This document shows, one piece after another, positions 17,958 through 25,260 of a stretch of 64,000 bases of DNA. Within the stretch, counting starts at the first letter, position 1. Each line of letters starts with the position of its first letter. Both the position numbers and the translations under genes were made by a program. Source of the stretch: Tahibacter harae (GTDB lineage Bacteria; Pseudomonadota; Gammaproteobacteria; Xanthomonadales; Rhodanobacteraceae). The stretch covers positions 31,688-95,687 of the forward strand of contig NZ_JANFQO010000024.1 of assembly GCF_024437735.1 (NCBI RefSeq). Reading direction: 5' to 3'. Under the pieces are notes generated by a model, which had not been told where the DNA came from, made no database searches, and saw only the letters and a program-made list of their open reading frames with translations.

Positions 17958-18782
17958 TCAGCCGCGCAGCTGACGCTGGTAGCGCGCCGGCGTGGTGCCG
18001 TAGCGGCGGCTGAAGGCGCGGGTCAGATGGGCCTGGTCAGCGAGGCCTGTTTCCACCGCCACCCGCACCGGCGCCACCCCGCGCGCGAGCAGGCCCTTGG
18101 CCCGCTCCAGCCGCAGCGCCATCAGCCACTGCTGCGGCGTGGCGTCGTACTGGTCGCGGAAGCGGCGCAGGAAATGGAACGGACTCAGTCCCGCTACGGC
18201 GGCCAGCTGCTCCAGCGTGATCCGTTCGGCCATATGTGCCTGCAGATAGTCGATCACCCCGGCAAAACGCTGCCGTCCCTCCGCCGCCAGCGGCCGCGGC
18301 CGGCGTGCGTGCGGTTGAATTTCACGCAGCAATTCCAGCAGCAGACTGTCCAGCGCCAGCGGCGACTGCGCCTGCCACAACCGCTCCAGCAACTGCCCCG
18401 CCCGCCGCGCGCGCTGCGGATCGTGCTGCACCGCCGCGGTAAACCACCAGCTGCGCTCGCCGCTGATTTCCTCCAGCACCTCCGCATCCAGATAGATCAT
18501 GCGATAGCGCCAGCCACCCTCGGTTTCCGCCCGGCCCGTATGCACCTCGCACGGGTTCATCAGCACCAGCGAATCCGGCGGCGCCAGATGCTCGGCCCCC
18601 GCATAGCGGAACCGCTCCACGCCGCTTTCGATCGCGCCCAGGCCGAAAGCAGCATGCATATGCGGCTCGAAGGCGTGGCGCACGATATGCGCGCGGTACA
18701 GTTCGATGCCGCCGCGGTGCGCCGGGTGGCGGAATTCGGCAGCGTCGGTGGGGGAGTCGAAGTGGGTGGGGACGCCTTGCAT
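17958..18782 (-). CDS. AraC family transcriptional regulator
   Basis: A 274-residue regulator with an N-terminal cupin-like ligand domain (about 20-150, with HMHAAFGLGAIESG) and a C-terminal double helix-turn-helix: ITLEQLAAVAGLSPFHFLRRF and VRVAVETGLADQAHLTRAFSR, ending GTTPARYQRQLRG. This type usually binds a small molecule in the N-terminal barrel and activates a neighbouring gene. The EamA transporter directly downstream on the same strand is the obvious candidate target. No strong ribosome site precedes the ATG, so a slightly different start is possible. Confidence 0.9.
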   Translation of the reverse strand: MQGVPTHFDSPTDAAEFRHPAHRGGIELYRAHIVRHAFEPHMHAAFGLGAIESGVERFRYAGAEHLAPPDSLVLMNPCEVHTGRAETEGGWRYRMIYLDAEVLEEISGERSWWFTAAVQHDPQRARRAGQLLERLWQAQSPLALDSLLLELLREIQPHARRPRPLAAEGRQRFAGVIDYLQAHMAERITLEQLAAVAGLSPFHFLRRFRDQYDATPQQWLMALRLERAKGLLARGVAPVRVAVETGLADQAHLTRAFSRRYGTTPARYQRQLRG

Positions 18783-18959
18783 GGGGGTAGCTTGCCATAG
18801 CGGGGCGGGGGCGTCTGGCGGGCGGGTAGTGCGGTAGCGGGTTGAAGCCCGGAATGGCAGGAATGCGGTGCCGGCTCTGTAGGCAGGCTCTGGGGCGGTT
18901 TATCCGAGTCTGCCGAAATGGACCAAACCGCGCCGATCGTTTTGACGGTTGGCCACCGC

Positions 18960-19238
18960 TCAGGCACCAGCCGCAGGAATGCTGAAGCGGTCTGCGATGA
19001 TCTCGATGACATCGCCCGACTGCATTTCGATCTTCAACTGCAGCTTGCCCTGGAATTGCACAGGGCCATCGACGGTGTTGATGCTGATGCTGTGTCCCCA
19101 GGGAAATTCCCTGGGCATGACCAGGCGCTGGGTGCCCTGAAAACGTATCTCGCGTTCCTGTCCGTCTCTGCGGATCTGCAGAGACCCGGAACCGGAAATC
19201 CAATCGATCGTGACCAGCGAAAGCGTCCAGTCGTGCAT
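18960..19238 (-). CDS. Hypothetical protein, 92 residues
   Basis: Not recognised. It is a compact, beta-strand-rich small protein (LQIRRDGQEREIRFQGTQRL; DVIEIIADRFSIP) with no signal peptide and no membrane segment. AAGGAAA lies at a good distance before the ATG, supporting it as a real gene. Composition is closer to the neighbouring accessory patch than to the core genes. It lies downstream, on the same strand, of an Rhs-like remnant, so it may be an orphan left from an Rhs locus, for example an immunity-type gene; that is speculation. Confidence 0.55.
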   Translation of the reverse strand: MHDWTLSLVTIDWISGSGSLQIRRDGQEREIRFQGTQRLVMPREFPWGHSISINTVDGPVQFQGKLQLKIEMQSGDVIEIIADRFSIPAAGA

Positions 19239-19394
19239 GGCGTTTCCTTGTACAAGCAGCCGGGAAGCAGAAGCTTCCCTGTCGAATCCCGATGCGCTTT
19301 TATCGGAATCGCGAGAGCGCCCATCACACCGATCTTGATTTTCCTGGATCGCGCGAAGGATTCGCCGTGGCGAACAGTCCGGCTCATCCGCGCT

Positions 19395-19516
19395 CTCAAT
19401 TGGTTTCGCCGGTCATAGGCCTGGGTCGCGCTGTTGCCCGCGCGGGCCGGGCTCTTCAGGTTGGGGAAACCGTCGTAGCTGTAATTGATTTGATCCAGTG
19501 TGCTGCCGTTGCGCGT
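19395..19516 (-). pseudogene. RHS-repeat remnant
   Basis: Read on the minus strand, this short stretch encodes NGSTLDQINYSYDGFPNL, then TQAYDRRNQLRA, matching the YD-repeat wording of RHS proteins (a YxYDxxGNL core and a YDARNQL-type turn). A stop lies two codons upstream and no start or continuing domain is present, so it is a fragment. Full RHS proteins exceed a thousand residues. It marks a former Rhs toxin locus or a displaced Rhs tip. The call rests on pattern recognition over about forty residues. Confidence 0.45.
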
Positions 19517-19567
19517 TCAGGTGCGATGTGGGCTGGTCAGCCGACGGGGAGGGACCCGGGAAGGCTC

Positions 19568-19837
19568 CTAAGTCGCTTGTATCGCTTCCAACATCGCCTC
19601 CAGACGGCACAACTCCGCCACGAGATACGGAATATCCTGGCGCGCATGTGCCAAGAATTCGATGTCCTCGTCAGAGGCGCCATCAAGGTCAATTCCACCT
19701 GCTGAGGTCACGATGCAACTGGACCCGCTTGTGTGGTCTCGCCCCTCGATCATGGGTTTCCAGGGTCCCTTGGTTGCGGCATCGACCCGAGCGTTGATCG
19801 CTGCTATCCGTTGTTTGTCGAGAAGGTGAGTGGACAT
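19568..19837 (-). CDS. Hypothetical protein, phage-like (Ea22-type C-terminus)
   Basis: An 89-residue protein with no signal peptide. Its middle and end (TKGPWKPMIEG; DIEFLAHARQDIPYLVAEL) resemble small phage-borne proteins in which ATxGPW and FIAxARxDIPxLLAE recur. The N-terminus LDKQRIAAINARVDAA is helical. Function of these proteins is unknown. Its presence next to an RHS remnant, in a patch less GC-rich than the core, points to a mobile or accessory origin. The ribosome site is weak. Confidence 0.55.
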   Translation of the reverse strand: MSTHLLDKQRIAAINARVDAATKGPWKPMIEGRDHTSGSSCIVTSAGGIDLDGASDEDIEFLAHARQDIPYLVAELCRLEAMLEAIQAT

Positions 19838-19872
19838 GGCATGTGCCTACCTATTTGGATTGGAAACCAGGC

Positions 19873-19929
19873 GAACGGGTTCAGGTTAACTTCCACGAAC
19901 AACGAGCTGGAAGTTAACCTGACCCGTTC
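19873..19929. repeat. Inverted-repeat element, copy A (short form)
   Basis: Arms at 19873-19895 and 19908-19929 pair over 22 bases with a single extra T in the left arm, around a 12-base loop. The core TCAGGTTAACTT / AAGTTAACCTGA relates it to the other three copies (25183, 26387, 29044). It sits directly at the stop codon of the beta-propeller gene and could end its transcript. Confidence 0.75.
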
Positions 19930-21385
19930 ATCGGCGACCGGCCAGGGCCCCCAGGGCGGCTGCAGCGAGCAATCCGGCGATGACAAACAGGGCTCGAGGC
20001 GAAGCTGCCGGTACGGCCGCTGCGGTGGAAGCCGGCGGCTCCAGGCCATCGAGATCTACGACATAAATCAGGTATCGGCGGCGCAGCGACGGATCCGCTG
20101 TGTCGTCGGCTCGCCAACTGAAAGCCACGGTACGGCCGTCCTCGGACAGATCGACCTGCGGCGAGAAGTTGCCGAACAGCGGTGCCAGCGCGGTGGAGAC
20201 GGTGATCCGCTCGCCCGTAAGTCGATCCTCGACATAGACTGCCGGCGGGCTGGTCACGCCCGGCAGCATATTGGTTGCACGTGAGAAATAGGCGATGACG
20301 CGGCCGTCGGCGCTGATGTCCGGGGAATAAGCGTACCCATCAGCAGGGGCAGTGTTTCGACTGCGTGTGACCAACTGCGTGGACTGGGTGTGCCGATCGA
20401 ACAAATAGACGTCGCTGACGCCGGGATTGTCGTCAGGTGTTATGCCATCTACCAATCCAACCAGGAACAGGACAAATCTGCCATCGCGGGTCAGCGCGGG
20501 CTTTCCATAGTAGATAAAGCCGGTAGGAAACTCGCCGCCGTTCCAGGGGCGCGCAAGCCGCTGCGTCGTGCGTGCCAGCCGGTCTCGCAGGAACAGCTGC
20601 GAGTAGCCCAACGGATTATCGCCGGTCAGGTCGGTAGCCCCGGACTGGAACACCACAAAGCGACCATCGCCCGACCAGCCGGCATTGCCTGAGCCCCGGC
20701 GGCTGATTTCACCGTCGGGCCGTGCGGAAATCAGTTCAATCTGGCCCGTCAGCCAGCTGCGTGCGAACAGCTGCGCGTCGTTCAATATCAGTGGGCTATT
20801 GGTGAGGAAGTTGCCGCTGCTCGAAAACAGTACTTCTTGCCGGTCGAGGTTCGCAGCCTGAAGAAGTGCGCTGCGTCCTCCAGGATTGCCTCCGCCATCG
20901 GGACCTCGGCTCAGCATCTCGGTACTGGGCACGGTGAAGTCCCTGAGAAATACATTCGCGACCGTCGCGTCACCATTGGGGTCTGCATCGCCGTTTACAT
21001 CGGGATGAAACATGCCCTGACCGAGAAATACGACCTGGCTGCCATCCGTCGACGGGAAGCCTACATCGGCGTGGTTTCTCTGCTCGGTATTGGCCGCGTT
21101 GAGGCTGGCACGCTGCAGCACACCGGTTCGCCGGTCGAGCAGGAAAACGTCATAGCGCTCGTTGCTATCGTCCGGCACCAGGTCATCGGCGGCGCAGCTG
21201 AACGCGATGAACTGACCATTGGTGGAAAGATTGGGGAAGCCACAAGGGCCATCCGTAGGACCGCCGTACCATGCCCGGCTGGCCAACTGCGGCGCACCCG
21301 CGCTCAGCGCATACGCCGCCGGTGCAGGCAGCAATGCGGGAAGTGTCGACAGGAGATACAAGAGCCTGTTCAAGATCGTGTACAA
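19928..21385 (-). CDS. Exported beta-propeller (TolB/PD40-like) protein with C-terminal anchor
   Basis: A 485-residue protein with an N-terminal signal peptide and several WD40/PD40-like units, each with the pattern ...FPNLSTNGQFIAFSC..., DRRTGVLQRAS, SGDGRFVVFQSGA, TRDGRFVLFLVG, SADGRVIAYFSR and SEDGRTVAFSW, about 55 residues apart. The C-terminus is a Pro/Ala linker, a hydrophobic helix and Arg-Arg (LFVIAGLLAAAALGALAGRR), the shape of a cell-envelope sorting signal. It is probably surface- or membrane-anchored, function unknown. The start at 21385 is a TTG; another TTG a few codons on is possible, as no ATG exists near the signal peptide. Confidence 0.75.
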   Translation of the reverse strand: MYTILNRLLYLLSTLPALLPAPAAYALSAGAPQLASRAWYGGPTDGPCGFPNLSTNGQFIAFSCAADDLVPDDSNERYDVFLLDRRTGVLQRASLNAANTEQRNHADVGFPSTDGSQVVFLGQGMFHPDVNGDADPNGDATVANVFLRDFTVPSTEMLSRGPDGGGNPGGRSALLQAANLDRQEVLFSSSGNFLTNSPLILNDAQLFARSWLTGQIELISARPDGEISRRGSGNAGWSGDGRFVVFQSGATDLTGDNPLGYSQLFLRDRLARTTQRLARPWNGGEFPTGFIYYGKPALTRDGRFVLFLVGLVDGITPDDNPGVSDVYLFDRHTQSTQLVTRSRNTAPADGYAYSPDISADGRVIAYFSRATNMLPGVTSPPAVYVEDRLTGERITVSTALAPLFGNFSPQVDLSEDGRTVAFSWRADDTADPSLRRRYLIYVVDLDGLEPPASTAAAVPAASPRALFVIAGLLAAAALGALAGRR

Positions 21386-21615
21386 AGATGTTGTCCGCTG
21401 TAGAGCCCACGCTAAAGCCCTCAGATATAGCGAAGGGGCCCAGGTAGGTTTTCAACTTCCGCTGAAAGGCCCGTCGAGTCATCGGTAGTCCGGACCGCAA
21501 TGGCGTAGACCAATTCGCCGCGCGAAGTTGCGCAGACCCAAATCCACACGGAACGATATCAAGGCATTGCAGCAGCACGGCACCGTTATCGCCGCACCAC
21601 CCAACGCTCACACGC

Positions 21616-23415
21616 TTACGGCAACACCGCCCCCAACGCCCCCTGCTTCCCCTGATACAGCACCACCTGATTCCTCCCATCCCGCTTGGCCTGATACAGC
21701 GCCGCATCCGCACTGGCCAGCAGCTGGCGCAGTTCATAGCCGGCGGTGACGCTGGAAACCACGCCGAAGCTGCAGGAGATGTTCACGCCGGGCAGGCCGC
21801 TGCCGACGCTGGTGGCGGCGACGGCCTGGCGCAGTTGTTCGGCCAGGGCCATGGCGCGGACGGCGCTGCAGTCGGCCAGCAGGATGGCGAATTCTTCGCC
21901 GCCGATGCGGCCGAACAGCTGGTTGGGGCGCAGATAGGTGGAGCAGGCGGCGACGACCTGTTTCAGCACCTGGTCGCCGGCGGCATGGCCGTGCAGGTCG
22001 TTGATGGTCTTGAAGTGATCCAGGTCGAGCAGGATCAGGCTGCATTCGCGCACGCTGCGGCGGCAGTCGTCCAGGGTGCGGCGGGCGACGTCGATGAAGT
22101 GCGGCCGGTTGATGATGCCGGTCAGGCCGTCGTGCTGGGAAAGATGGCGGAAATGCAGCTGGCGGCGCTTGGTGTGGAAGGCCCACAGGAACAGCATCAG
22201 CAGCCCGGCGATAAGCAGGGCGATGTACAGCCGGCTGGTCTCGGCGGCCTTGCCGGCGAGCTGCTGTTGCAGTTGCAGCACCTGGTTCTGCTTGTTCAGC
22301 GCCTCGATCTGCAGCTTGGTCGCGATGGCCTGGTGACGCGCCATCTGGTAGGCCAGGGCGCGGGCGCTGACATCGTCGAGGTGCTGCTTGTCGGCTTCGG
22401 CGTATTTCTCGTAATAGGCCAGCGCGGTCTTGGTTTCGCCCTGTTGCTGGGCGATGCGGTAGAGCAGCTGGTAGGCCGCGACCAGCGGCTCGGTCACCTC
22501 GTTGGGCACGCGCTTGTCGACCGAGCGCAGCGCATAGGCGCGGGCCTTGGCCAGGTCGCCGAGATTGAAATGCGCATTGGCCAGCAACACGTCGAACTCC
22601 GACACCATGCGCAGGTAGCGCGTGCGCTGCAGTTCCTCATAGCTCGCGTCGAGCAGGGTGATGGCGTCGCGGTAGCGGCCCTTGTCGATGCGCGCCTTGG
22701 CCTGGTAGCCGCGCACGATGTTGGCGAACACCACCTCGCCGTGGCTGTTGCAGGTTTCCAGGGCCAGGGCGACGTCTTCGCCTTCGGGGTCGAGCCGGTT
22801 GGATTTGTATAACGATTCCACGCGCAGCTCGCGTGCGATGCATTCGCCGCGCAGGCCTTTGCGTTCCTGCAGCAGACGGTTGCTGAAATCCAGGCCCAGG
22901 TCGTACTGGCCGGCCTGGATGTTGAGCAGGGCGGCGGCGTGCAGGCCCTGTTCGCGTGCCTGCGGATTGCTGGTCTGCGGCAGGCGCTCGACCAGCATGT
23001 CGAGGTAGGTATAGGCCTCCTGGTAGCGCCGCGCGATGGTCAGGTTGCTGACCAGGCTGGCGGTGGCGCGGAACTGCAGCACCGCGTCTTCGGACTGGCT
23101 GATCACCGCCTTGTACAGCGGGATGGCCTGTTCGTAGTCGCCGGCGTAGCCGCGCTCCCAGGCCTTGAGGTAGTTCAGGTATTGCAGCTGGGCCGGCGCC
23201 AGTTCGGCCTTGGCGGCATCGACGTCGGTGAGGATCGCGGCGAAGCGCGGGTAGTCGGAACTCTTGAGCGCGTCGGCTTCGCCCAGCTTGCGGTCGAAGT
23301 CGCCGGGCTGGGCGGCGATGCCGCCCGCCACGGCGAGGAGCGCACACAGCACCGCCGCGCCGGCACGAAGGCCGCCGCGCAGCGGTGCTGCAAGCCTGCG
23401 CAACCGACCTTGCAA
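21616..23415 (-). CDS. TPR-containing GGDEF diguanylate cyclase
   Basis: A 599-residue membrane protein. A signal-like helix comes first, then a TPR-type helical sensor region (about 35-370), a coiled segment (LQIEALNKQNQVLQLQQQL), a membrane helix (about 393-412) and a GGDEF domain beginning HDGLTGIINR. The active-site motif is GGEEF, preceded by RPNQ where RxxD would make an inhibitory site, so product inhibition may be lost. It should make c-di-GMP. The start at 23415 is a TTG, one base after the stop of the precursor-peptide gene, so it is probably the last gene of that operon. A GTG further in is possible. Confidence 0.85.
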   Translation of the reverse strand: MQGRLRRLAAPLRGGLRAGAAVLCALLAVAGGIAAQPGDFDRKLGEADALKSSDYPRFAAILTDVDAAKAELAPAQLQYLNYLKAWERGYAGDYEQAIPLYKAVISQSEDAVLQFRATASLVSNLTIARRYQEAYTYLDMLVERLPQTSNPQAREQGLHAAALLNIQAGQYDLGLDFSNRLLQERKGLRGECIARELRVESLYKSNRLDPEGEDVALALETCNSHGEVVFANIVRGYQAKARIDKGRYRDAITLLDASYEELQRTRYLRMVSEFDVLLANAHFNLGDLAKARAYALRSVDKRVPNEVTEPLVAAYQLLYRIAQQQGETKTALAYYEKYAEADKQHLDDVSARALAYQMARHQAIATKLQIEALNKQNQVLQLQQQLAGKAAETSRLYIALLIAGLLMLFLWAFHTKRRQLHFRHLSQHDGLTGIINRPHFIDVARRTLDDCRRSVRECSLILLDLDHFKTINDLHGHAAGDQVLKQVVAACSTYLRPNQLFGRIGGEEFAILLADCSAVRAMALAEQLRQAVAATSVGSGLPGVNISCSFGVVSSVTAGYELRQLLASADAALYQAKRDGRNQVVLYQGKQGALGAVLP

Positions 23416-23416
23416 G

Positions 23417-23689
23417 TCAGCCTGCCGCGGCGCGCGCGGGACGGATTTCCTCTTCCTCGCGGTCCTTGTCGGGCTGCTGTTCCTCTTCTGCCGGCGCCAT
23501 GCCGCAGATCACGTTGGTGCGCGCACCCAGCAGGATTTCCAGGCGCTTCTGGTCGCCGGCCAGGATCGCGGCGGCAAGCTCCGGATCCAGGTTCGACTGC
23601 TGCAGCGTGGCGGCGATCTGGCCGGTGCCGGAATGGCGCAGGCGTGCGTCGCTGCCCATCTTTTCCAGGAACTCGATGACGTTGGACAT
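23417..23689 (-). CDS. Candidate split-borosin precursor peptide
   Basis: A 90-residue protein. The Met at 23689 (MSNVIEFLEKMGSDARL) is chosen over one 19 codons upstream because it matches the conserved start of this family. Residues 3-55 form a small helical domain, VIEFLEKMGSDAxL then LDPELAAAILAGD and LEILLG, which fits the borosin-binding domain of trans-acting systems such as SonA. Residues 56-66 (ARTNVICGMAP) follow as the likely core, and an acidic tail (67-81) and short end finish it. It is encoded 10 bases after the GNAT gene and downstream of the matching methyltransferase. The core would receive backbone N-methyl groups. That modification and the extent of the core are inferred. 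Confidence 0.72.
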   Translation of the reverse strand: MSNVIEFLEKMGSDARLRHSGTGQIAATLQQSNLDPELAAAILAGDQKRLEILLGARTNVICGMAPAEEEQQPDKDREEEEIRPARAAAG

Positions 23690-23699
23690 CACTTTCCCC

Positions 23700-24257
23700 T
23701 CAGTGGCTGGTGGTGGTGCTGGGTTGGACATCAGGCCGGTATACAACGAACAGACAGGCTCCTTCCGCCGGCCCGGCAGCAGGATGCGGCTGGTATTTCA
23801 TGCCGGCGCGCTCGGCCAGGCGCCGCGCGCGCAGGTTGGCGGGATCGGTCAGGCTGTAGAGCTGCGCCAGCGGCAGGCGGCGGAAGCCCCAGGCGATCAG
23901 GCCGCTCAGTGCTTCGCAGGCGTAGCCCTGGGCGAAGGTTTCGCGCCGCAGCATCAAGCCCAGTTCGGCGCGGCTGGCGGCGGTGTCGATGGCGCGCAGC
24001 GCGCAGACGCCTACCGCCGCACCGCCGTCGTGCGGACGCAGGCTGAGGTAGAGGTGCGGCGGCTGCGGCCTGGCCGCGGCGGCGAGGGCGGCGCGGAAGC
24101 TGCGCTGCGCGGCGGCGGCGGGCAGGGGCGCGCCGACGTAGCGCATCAGCTCGGCGTCGGTATACAGCCCGCAGTACAGCGCCTCGTCGGCATCGGCCAG
24201 CGGCCGCACGCGCAGGCGCGGCGTCTCGAAGCCGGCGGCGGCGGCGGACGGGTTCAT
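23700..24257 (-). CDS. GNAT N-acetyltransferase (RimJ/RimL type)
   Basis: A 185-residue acetyltransferase. Family features: ETPRLRVRPLADAD at the start, an acetyl-CoA site region ELGLMLRRETFAQGYACEAL, and DPANLRARRLAERAGM near the C-terminus. RimJ/RimL-type enzymes acetylate N-termini or side chains using acetyl-CoA. The ATG at 24257 overlaps the stop of the methyltransferase gene by four bases, and the precursor gene follows after 10 bases, so all three are expected on one mRNA. This makes it a candidate tailoring enzyme or a self-protection enzyme for the RiPP. A housekeeping role cannot be excluded. Confidence 0.82.
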   Translation of the reverse strand: MNPSAAAAGFETPRLRVRPLADADEALYCGLYTDAELMRYVGAPLPAAAAQRSFRAALAAAARPQPPHLYLSLRPHDGGAAVGVCALRAIDTAASRAELGLMLRRETFAQGYACEALSGLIAWGFRRLPLAQLYSLTDPANLRARRLAERAGMKYQPHPAAGPAEGACLFVVYRPDVQPSTTTSH

Positions 24258-25051
24258 GCGTAGCCCACGGCCTGGTCCAGGCGGCGCAGGCGTTCGCGGA
24301 TCTCGTGATTGACTTCAAGCGCGCGCGCCGGCGGCAGCACCACGGTCGCGTGCAGGTCGATGTCGGCATCGACCAGGCCGGCCAGGGTCGTGTGCTCGAT
24401 GCGCGGCGGGTGGATGGGCAGGGTGGCGACCTTGTAGATGATCGCCGGATGCGCCGCCGGATAGTCCTGCGCCAGCACATCGACCAGCACCTGGCGATAC
24501 TCGGCCGGCGTGGAGAAACGCGCCAGCGACAGGTCGCCGGCAATGCCGACCTGCCACAGCACCAGATAGGCCGAAGTGTCGAGGCGGCGGCGGTAGAACA
24601 TCAGCTGGCTGGCCTCGAAATGCTGGCAGCCGACCCGGCCCGGGTCTATGCCCAGGTCGGCGTAGAGGCAGTCCTCGGCCGAGATGCCCGGTTCCATGTG
24701 CGCCGCGTAGCCTTCGGCACGGGCGCGCTCGATGGCGCGGTGCGGCGGCAGGGCGAATACGCCGGGGTGGCCGTAGAACGCGCCGACCACGCGGCGGCCC
24801 TCGCGCACCGGCGCGAGCATGGTTTCGACCATGGCCTCGTAGGTGTGCAGGCGCGACTGCCCTTCGCGGTAATGCGGCTGCAGACTGCGCACATCGGCGT
24901 GCAGGCGCTGCAGCCACAGCTCGACGATGCCGTCGGAGACGCCGGCGAACACCACGTCGGCCTGTTCGATATGACTGCGTGCGAGCGGACTCAGGTGCGA
25001 GCCCAGGGTCATGCCCAGGCCCACGCAAACCAGACTGCCCTTGTGCGCCAT
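24254..25051 (-). CDS. Borosin-type backbone N-methyltransferase (TP-methylase fold)
   Basis: A 265-residue enzyme of the tetrapyrrole-methylase fold. The start at 25051 follows GGAGGGG. It begins SLVCVGLGMTLGSHL (SAM-site loop) and continues YREGQSRLHTY with Tyr61, Arg67 and Tyr71, the spacing of catalytic Tyr66, Arg72 and Tyr76 of OphMA, which N-methylates the omphalotin peptide backbone. Further shared stretches are FYGHPGVFALPPHRAI, PGISAEDCLYADLGIDP and LVLWQVGIAGD. OphMA carries its peptide in cis; here the C-terminus ends soon after the enzyme domain, so it would act in trans on the small protein encoded at 23417-23689. SAM is the methyl donor. Family placement is firm; product is unknown. 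Confidence 0.85.
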   Translation of the reverse strand: MAHKGSLVCVGLGMTLGSHLSPLARSHIEQADVVFAGVSDGIVELWLQRLHADVRSLQPHYREGQSRLHTYEAMVETMLAPVREGRRVVGAFYGHPGVFALPPHRAIERARAEGYAAHMEPGISAEDCLYADLGIDPGRVGCQHFEASQLMFYRRRLDTSAYLVLWQVGIAGDLSLARFSTPAEYRQVLVDVLAQDYPAAHPAIIYKVATLPIHPPRIEHTTLAGLVDADIDLHATVVLPPARALEVNHEIRERLRRLDQAVGYA

Positions 25052-25182
25052 CAGCCCCTCCGCCTCACGCGCGCCGTGCACGGCGCGGGTTGCCGTGCAC
25101 TTCTGGTACGAATTGTGAGATCGGAACTTATGCGCAATCGCAGCGGCGCGGCAAGTACGGCGTTGCCGTCTGCCGCGCCGGG

Positions 25183-25260
25183 GAAAACGGGGTCAGGTTC
25201 ACCTGCCGGATTGCAGGGCAGTTCTTATCCCTTCGGGGAAGTGAACCTGACCCCGTTTTC
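25183..25260. repeat. Inverted-repeat element, copy B (78 bp)
   Basis: Perfect 20-base arms gaaaacggggtcaggttcac (25183-25202) and its reverse complement (25241-25260). The interior contains two smaller hairpins, ctgcc...ggcag and ccc-ttcg-ggg. The right arm overlaps the 3' end of the nitronate monooxygenase gene and encodes its last residues. Confidence 0.85.

Noticed and set aside
21183..21737. A Cys- and Arg-rich frame overlapping the start of the beta-propeller gene.
   Set aside because: It overlaps two better genes on the same strand and has the composition of a shadow frame.
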